This document shows, in pieces, positions 61,297 through 64,000 of a stretch of 64,000 nucleotides of DNA (its first letter is position 1; every line of letters starts with the position of its first letter). Origin of the DNA: Echinostoma caproni (taxonomy: Eukaryota; Platyhelminthes; Trematoda; Plagiorchiida; Echinostomatidae); NCBI GenBank assembly GCA_900618425.1, contig UZAN01039370.1, positions 228,521 through 292,520 on the forward strand, read 5' to 3'. A model generated the notes under the pieces. It did not search any database. It worked only from the letters and a program-made list of their open reading frames with translations, and had not been told where the DNA came from. Made by a program: the position numbers and the translations under genes.

Positions 61297-64000
61297 GAAA
61301 ACATTTCTCTATTAATTGAGCAGTATGCAACGCCTAAATAAATCGAAGTCCTCTTTGCTTCAGACTTATTTTAATGAAATTCTCTTTAGGACTAAACATC
61401 AGCGTATGCGTTGGGCAAATGCCTATAAATTATGGCGTCGTGATTGGTCACAAACTTATATTGCGCTAAAAAACTCGATGTATAAAGTTGGTGAATCCAC
61501 CCTTGAGCCCACAGCACTTAAGATCACAACAACTCACGGTCACTGATCCACAGTAAACTTTGGCGTAAATATGCGTTACATGATTTAACCTGCGTTCATG
61601 ACAGAAGACCTTTTTATATTTCATGTGAAAAACAATATGCTTCCGTTCCTAGAATGAGTATATGCAAATTTTAAACCAGTTGAACTAACCGGGGTAATGA
61701 TGCGTGCCACGGCTATTCAGCGCCTAATATGTAGGTATGACGAGCACTTCATATTTATCAGATTCTGTTCCTAAACCGAGGTTCAATTTTGGTAGTCCTA
61801 ATTCAACATATCAATGAGAACCCACCATTAGTATATTCTCAATGGCTGATAAATATTTCTTTGCAAGATTTACCATGAAAGTGAATAACCTGCTTTAACA
61901 ACCCAGTAACTGAAAGGTTCAAAAATGATCTATGATGAAGACAATGCACAGTAAATGCCGAAATGTTCTGTCAGTTCAAAAAGTACTATTATTAGAAATC
62001 CATGAACTAACATGACGCAAAACTACTACAGGGATTCCAAAAACGCCATAAAATGCTCACAAGTCAGGTGACAATGAGACATAACGCTCTCGTTAATTGA
62101 TTCGCTGACAGTAAAACCTAAAATGTCTTGCAAAACACTGCGAAGGTAAATAAGATAAATAAAACGTTCGTTGTAGTGACCTGGATTTTAATTGATACGA
62201 AGTCGAATGAGGCCGGCTCTCTGGTCTCTGTTGGACTGATTTTATTCACAGGATATAGTACTATTTTTGTTTGCAGTAGGAAGATGTTCTATTTAATTGC
62301 AACGCAATAAAATATCATAACAATAGCTCTCGATTGCGGGCACAATCATAACATTATGATATGTTTATTATTTACTGTACTAGAAACGTTCGAGTTATTT
62401 AAAGTCGAGCTACATTTCAGGTAAGTGCCAACAAGAGCCAGTTTACCTGTTCGCAAGAAGCTTCAAAGACAGATTATATTATTTCGCGTGTATACAGTCT
62501 TTATTAGTTAGGTAATCCAGCCCCCCAGCCCCTAACCAAGTGGTCGCGTTTCCAGTTTGCTCTGGTTGTAGTTCCAGGGTCCCAAGTTTGCCGCTCAGTT
62601 AAATTCGGACACCTAATGAAACCAGTCAGAAACATAAGTACGATTGTCTCCAGTTTCTTCTTATACGTTCAGTTTGCTCCGTGCACGACAGAAGTCATCA
62701 TGAATATTACATTTCTTTATCGACGATTCTTATTTCTGACAATGGGTTCCAGGTAAAAATATACTAAAATGAAATCAGTGTGTGTTGCTGATTGTAAGAT
62801 GTTTTCACCATCTATTCAATGAGTTGACATATTGTGTAAACGAAAACCTCAACAATACACTTCGATCAAAACGGACTCTGCAGATACGTTTTAAAAGAAC
62901 ATCGCAATAAAAAGTCAACAGCAACAGTACGGACGAGAGCAATATTAGAAGAAGTGTTCATCCACTTATCTTTCAGTGGCAACAGCTTAGTGAACATCCG
63001 TCGGACAAACTCAACAAGCAATAATGGATAAACAAAAGATGTCGACCCCCAAATAAGCACTGTACAAAGAAGAAAATGGTCAAGGCACTTCAGCAGTTGC
63101 CCTGGCCTCAAAATGACCTGAGGAATAAATATGGCCATGGTCTCTGTCACGCAACAGTAGAAACGAAAGCCGTAACCCATCAAACCACAAAACATAGAGC
63201 TCTACTGGCAAGTCCATCCTTCTTCGTTGTTTCCGTCATTCCTTTTAATTTTGCTTGCCACCCATTTATAAGTTTCTTTCTAGTTTTGCAGAATTGTAAT
63301 CAAGATCAGTGCATATGCCCGAATACAGAGTTATTAATCAAAGCTCGTTCGCAAACAAGGTGATTCTTTGATGACAAAATATGTACCAAAGCATAAATTG
63401 AGTTTTCCTAATTGCAAGAGTGAGCTACGAATAGGATTATTTCGGCCAAAAGGATTGATATCCTATCTCCAAATGTAGACGTCCAAAAAGCATGTTCCAT
63501 TATAAGTATTTTGTAACAAAAATTGGGTTTACCATTCATTTCAAATGTAATAAGCACCAGACATTTGGTTTACTAATTCCAATAGTTGTCTATTAATTTA
63601 ATGTGCGTTGCCGGAAGCATCTGCTCGTCCGAGTTTGCGGGTTCTGAGAGCGAATATAAAATCATAATTCTGCATGGCAAATGGAAAGCCATCCCCCAAC
63701 TGATACGTCTACAGTTTTTATCCGTCTAATTCACACGCAAATGAAACTTTTACAGCATTTCTACTATTACTCACCAACAGTTATGTCATTCTTGTTGTCG
63801 TTTGAAAGTAATTGAAATTGCTCTTACCCAAGCACATTAAAGAACAGTAGCTTTACTTTACCAATGCACGAATAAATGTGTGACTTCGATTTCATCATGT
63901 GTTCCTAATTAATTGCTTGCATTTATAATTATATTTTATTTGAAGACTGTTATTCTTGAAACGTTGCAATGCACTTAAAATATTTTGTTAAATCGACTGT
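61297..64000. other. no gene recognised
   Basis: AT-rich sequence. Frames at 61316-61546 (+) and 62866-63195 (-) carry no recognised motif. A C-rich patch near 62518-62535 has no clear identity. The window ends without a feature boundary. Confidence 0.45.

Noticed and set aside
60203..61341. Several 300-plus-codon frames on both strands
   Set aside because: They consist almost wholly of N from the assembly gap and have no coding meaning.

Overview
The window looks like AT-rich, gene-poor flatworm DNA, most likely from a trematode. There are no compact operons and no long intact coding region, but there are many short AT microsatellites and several assembly gaps (runs of N at 20054-20059, 43993-44457 and 60388-61296, plus single Ns at 3921 and 60022). 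The taxonomic call rests on the repeats: a degraded Penelope-like retroelement, the 3' end of an RTE/SR2-type non-LTR retrotransposon, and a tRNA-derived SINE-like insertion carrying a degenerate hammerhead ribozyme motif, as in the SM-alpha family of schistosomes. The species cannot be fixed from the sequence alone.

Layout. 1-2870 holds short coding-like frames with plausible, phase-compatible splice sites (a weak exon model). 4263-4358 is an AT-only low-complexity tract. 4611-6740 is the richest part: a 5'-truncated, broken Penelope-like element (reverse transcriptase with YVDD box, thumb, C-terminal tail, GIY-YIG core apparently deleted), preceded by inverted copies of its 3' terminal sequence and split by a 446-bp insertion with a 13-bp target-site duplication. 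6962-7035 and 49293-49366 are tRNA-like SINE heads. 26724-27236 (minus) is the RTE C-terminus with two in-frame stops. 31413-31573 is a possible Ty3/gypsy scrap. Unidentified open frames that may be exons lie at 14128-14523 (-), 18272-18760 (-), 39102-39560 (-), 45483-45716 (+) and 55212-55379 (+). 59735-60387 is a large imperfect inverted repeat abutting an assembly gap.

Most other stretches show only the short open frames expected by chance at this base composition. No complete gene, rRNA, confident functional tRNA or CRISPR array was found. The interpretable content is transposon history: a Penelope-like copy inserted and decayed, and a hammerhead SINE later landed inside it. Host coding sequence, if present, consists of small exons in long introns and needs transcript data to establish.
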